From assembly GCF_900142935.1 (NCBI RefSeq), contig NZ_FSRS01000001.1, positions 3,388,501-3,452,500 of the forward strand: a stretch of DNA of 64,000 bases, read 5' to 3'. The DNA comes from Rhodovulum sp. ES.010. GTDB taxonomy: Bacteria; Pseudomonadota; Alphaproteobacteria; Rhodobacterales; Rhodobacteraceae. Of this stretch, positions 63,611 through 64,000 are shown piece after piece; position 1 is the first letter of the stretch, and the number at the start of each line of letters is the position of its first letter. Under the pieces are notes generated by a model. It was given only the letters and a program-made list of their open reading frames with translations, was not told the DNA's origin and did not search any database. The translations under genes and the position numbers were made by a program.

Positions 63611-63691
63611 GGTGCGGCCCGTGAGAGCTGCCATTCGCTGCAACTGCGAAATCCCGCAGCCGGAACACCGCACATCGCAGTGTATTGCTAG

Positions 63692-64000
63692 CAGGCCGCT
63701 GAAATTCTCTTGCGGCCGGACGGATTTCCCTGACCCTCACCCGTGAGGCCGGCGTCGTCTGTTCTGTGTGCTTGGTCTCGGCCCTGCCTTTGGCGTCAGG
63801 CGGCCAGCAGCTTCGGCAGTCTGGCGAGGTTGCAGGCGGCCATGGTGAAGGTGAAGCGGGCGGCGACGCGGTCGAGGCCGCGGTATACGGTCTGGGCCAT
63901 GCCGCCGACGGTCTTGGCCCAGCCGAAGGGCTCTTCGATCTTCTTGCGGCGCGTCTGGGACAGGGCGTAGCCGGGGTGGCGGGTGGTTCTGCCGTCGATG
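63692..64000 (-). mobile_element. IS5-family insertion sequence, copy 3 (partial at window edge)
   Basis: The right end of the same 1365-bp element begins at 63692 after a CTAG (63688-63691). 309 bp are visible and match copy 2 over this stretch as far as I can read. The remainder is outside the window. Confidence 0.93.
63796..64000 (-). CDS. IS5-family transposase (copy 3, C-terminal part only)
   Basis: By analogy with copy 2 the stop codon lies at 63796-63798 and the frame (KKIEEPFGWAKTVGGM and CNLARLPKLLAA) continues past the window end. Whether it carries the nonsense codon of copy 2 cannot be seen. Confidence 0.88.
   Translation of the reverse strand, partial: IDGRTTRHPGYALSQTRRKKIEEPFGWAKTVGGMAQTVYRGLDRVAARFTFTMAACNLARLPKLLAA

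Noticed and set aside
1..64000. CRISPR arrays
   Set aside because: No regularly spaced short direct repeats with unique spacers and no cas genes were seen anywhere in the window.

Overview
This is a high-GC chromosomal window that looks like a member of the Rhodobacterales (Roseobacter/Paracoccus-type Alphaproteobacteria). The evidence is the order murA - DUF2948 - cytochrome c - hisD - UPF0262 - LMW phosphatase - infA - maf - RNase E/G - yacG, the KDO/capsule genes, the aerobic-type cobQ/cobO genes and the dor/tor-type TMAO reductase operon. No taxonomic search was possible, so this is inference from gene content and synteny.

Layout. 1-8600 (minus): the N-terminal part of an OLD-like AAA ATPase, then an eight-gene Mrp/Mbh-type cation:proton antiporter operon in the order E-F-G-(DUF4040+B fusion)-C-D-D-D. 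8887-12510: a DUF1127-like small protein, a DUF2333 membrane protein, and a divergent ECF sigma / anti-sigma pair whose two promoters are mirror copies of each other. 12765-15471: a cobalamin riboswitch, an ORF cut by an IS5-family element, and a tRNA-Ser 3' fragment. 15636-24536: conserved housekeeping block with tRNA-Thr. 24617-40161: an accessory island between tRNA-Phe and tRNA-Gln, full of integrase remnants, IS elements and decaying genes. It includes a nonsense-interrupted Cys-rich repeat protein, a dead fatty-acid desaturase, a 1022-residue exported Asp-box protein, a DEAD-box helicase with a cold-shock protein, and ExoD. 40252-47735: kdsA, capsule export (KpsE/KpsT-like), nhaA, an ArsR-controlled permease, a uracil-DNA glycosylase-family protein and an SseB-like protein. 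47821-50245: an IS630 element with a second IS5-family copy inserted exactly at its edge. 50519-55647: TMAO/DMSO reductase operon with a chimeric c-type cytochrome. 56215-57654: DUF6880 protein. 58140-59191: an IS903-type element with a 9-bp target duplication. 59630-63610: gene debris, two tandem cobQ paralogues and a broken cobO. 63692-64000: a third copy of the IS5-family element.

Functional links. The Mrp-like operon, NhaA and the capsule/KDO genes fit a marine or alkaline lifestyle with Na+ cycling. The tor operon gives anaerobic TMAO/DMSO respiration. Cobalamin genes occur at one end of the window and a B12 riboswitch with a broken downstream ORF lies about 50 kb away; both sites adjoin copies of the same IS, which could have mediated rearrangement. 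The most unusual items are the mirror-image ECF promoters, the MrpA-less antiporter with a third D subunit lacking the membrane glutamate, the TorC in which the quinol-oxidising N-terminus appears replaced by a diheme cytochrome module, the tandem divergent cobQ genes, the exported Asp-box protein between inverted integrase remnants, and the tandem Cys-repeat protein interrupted by one stop codon.
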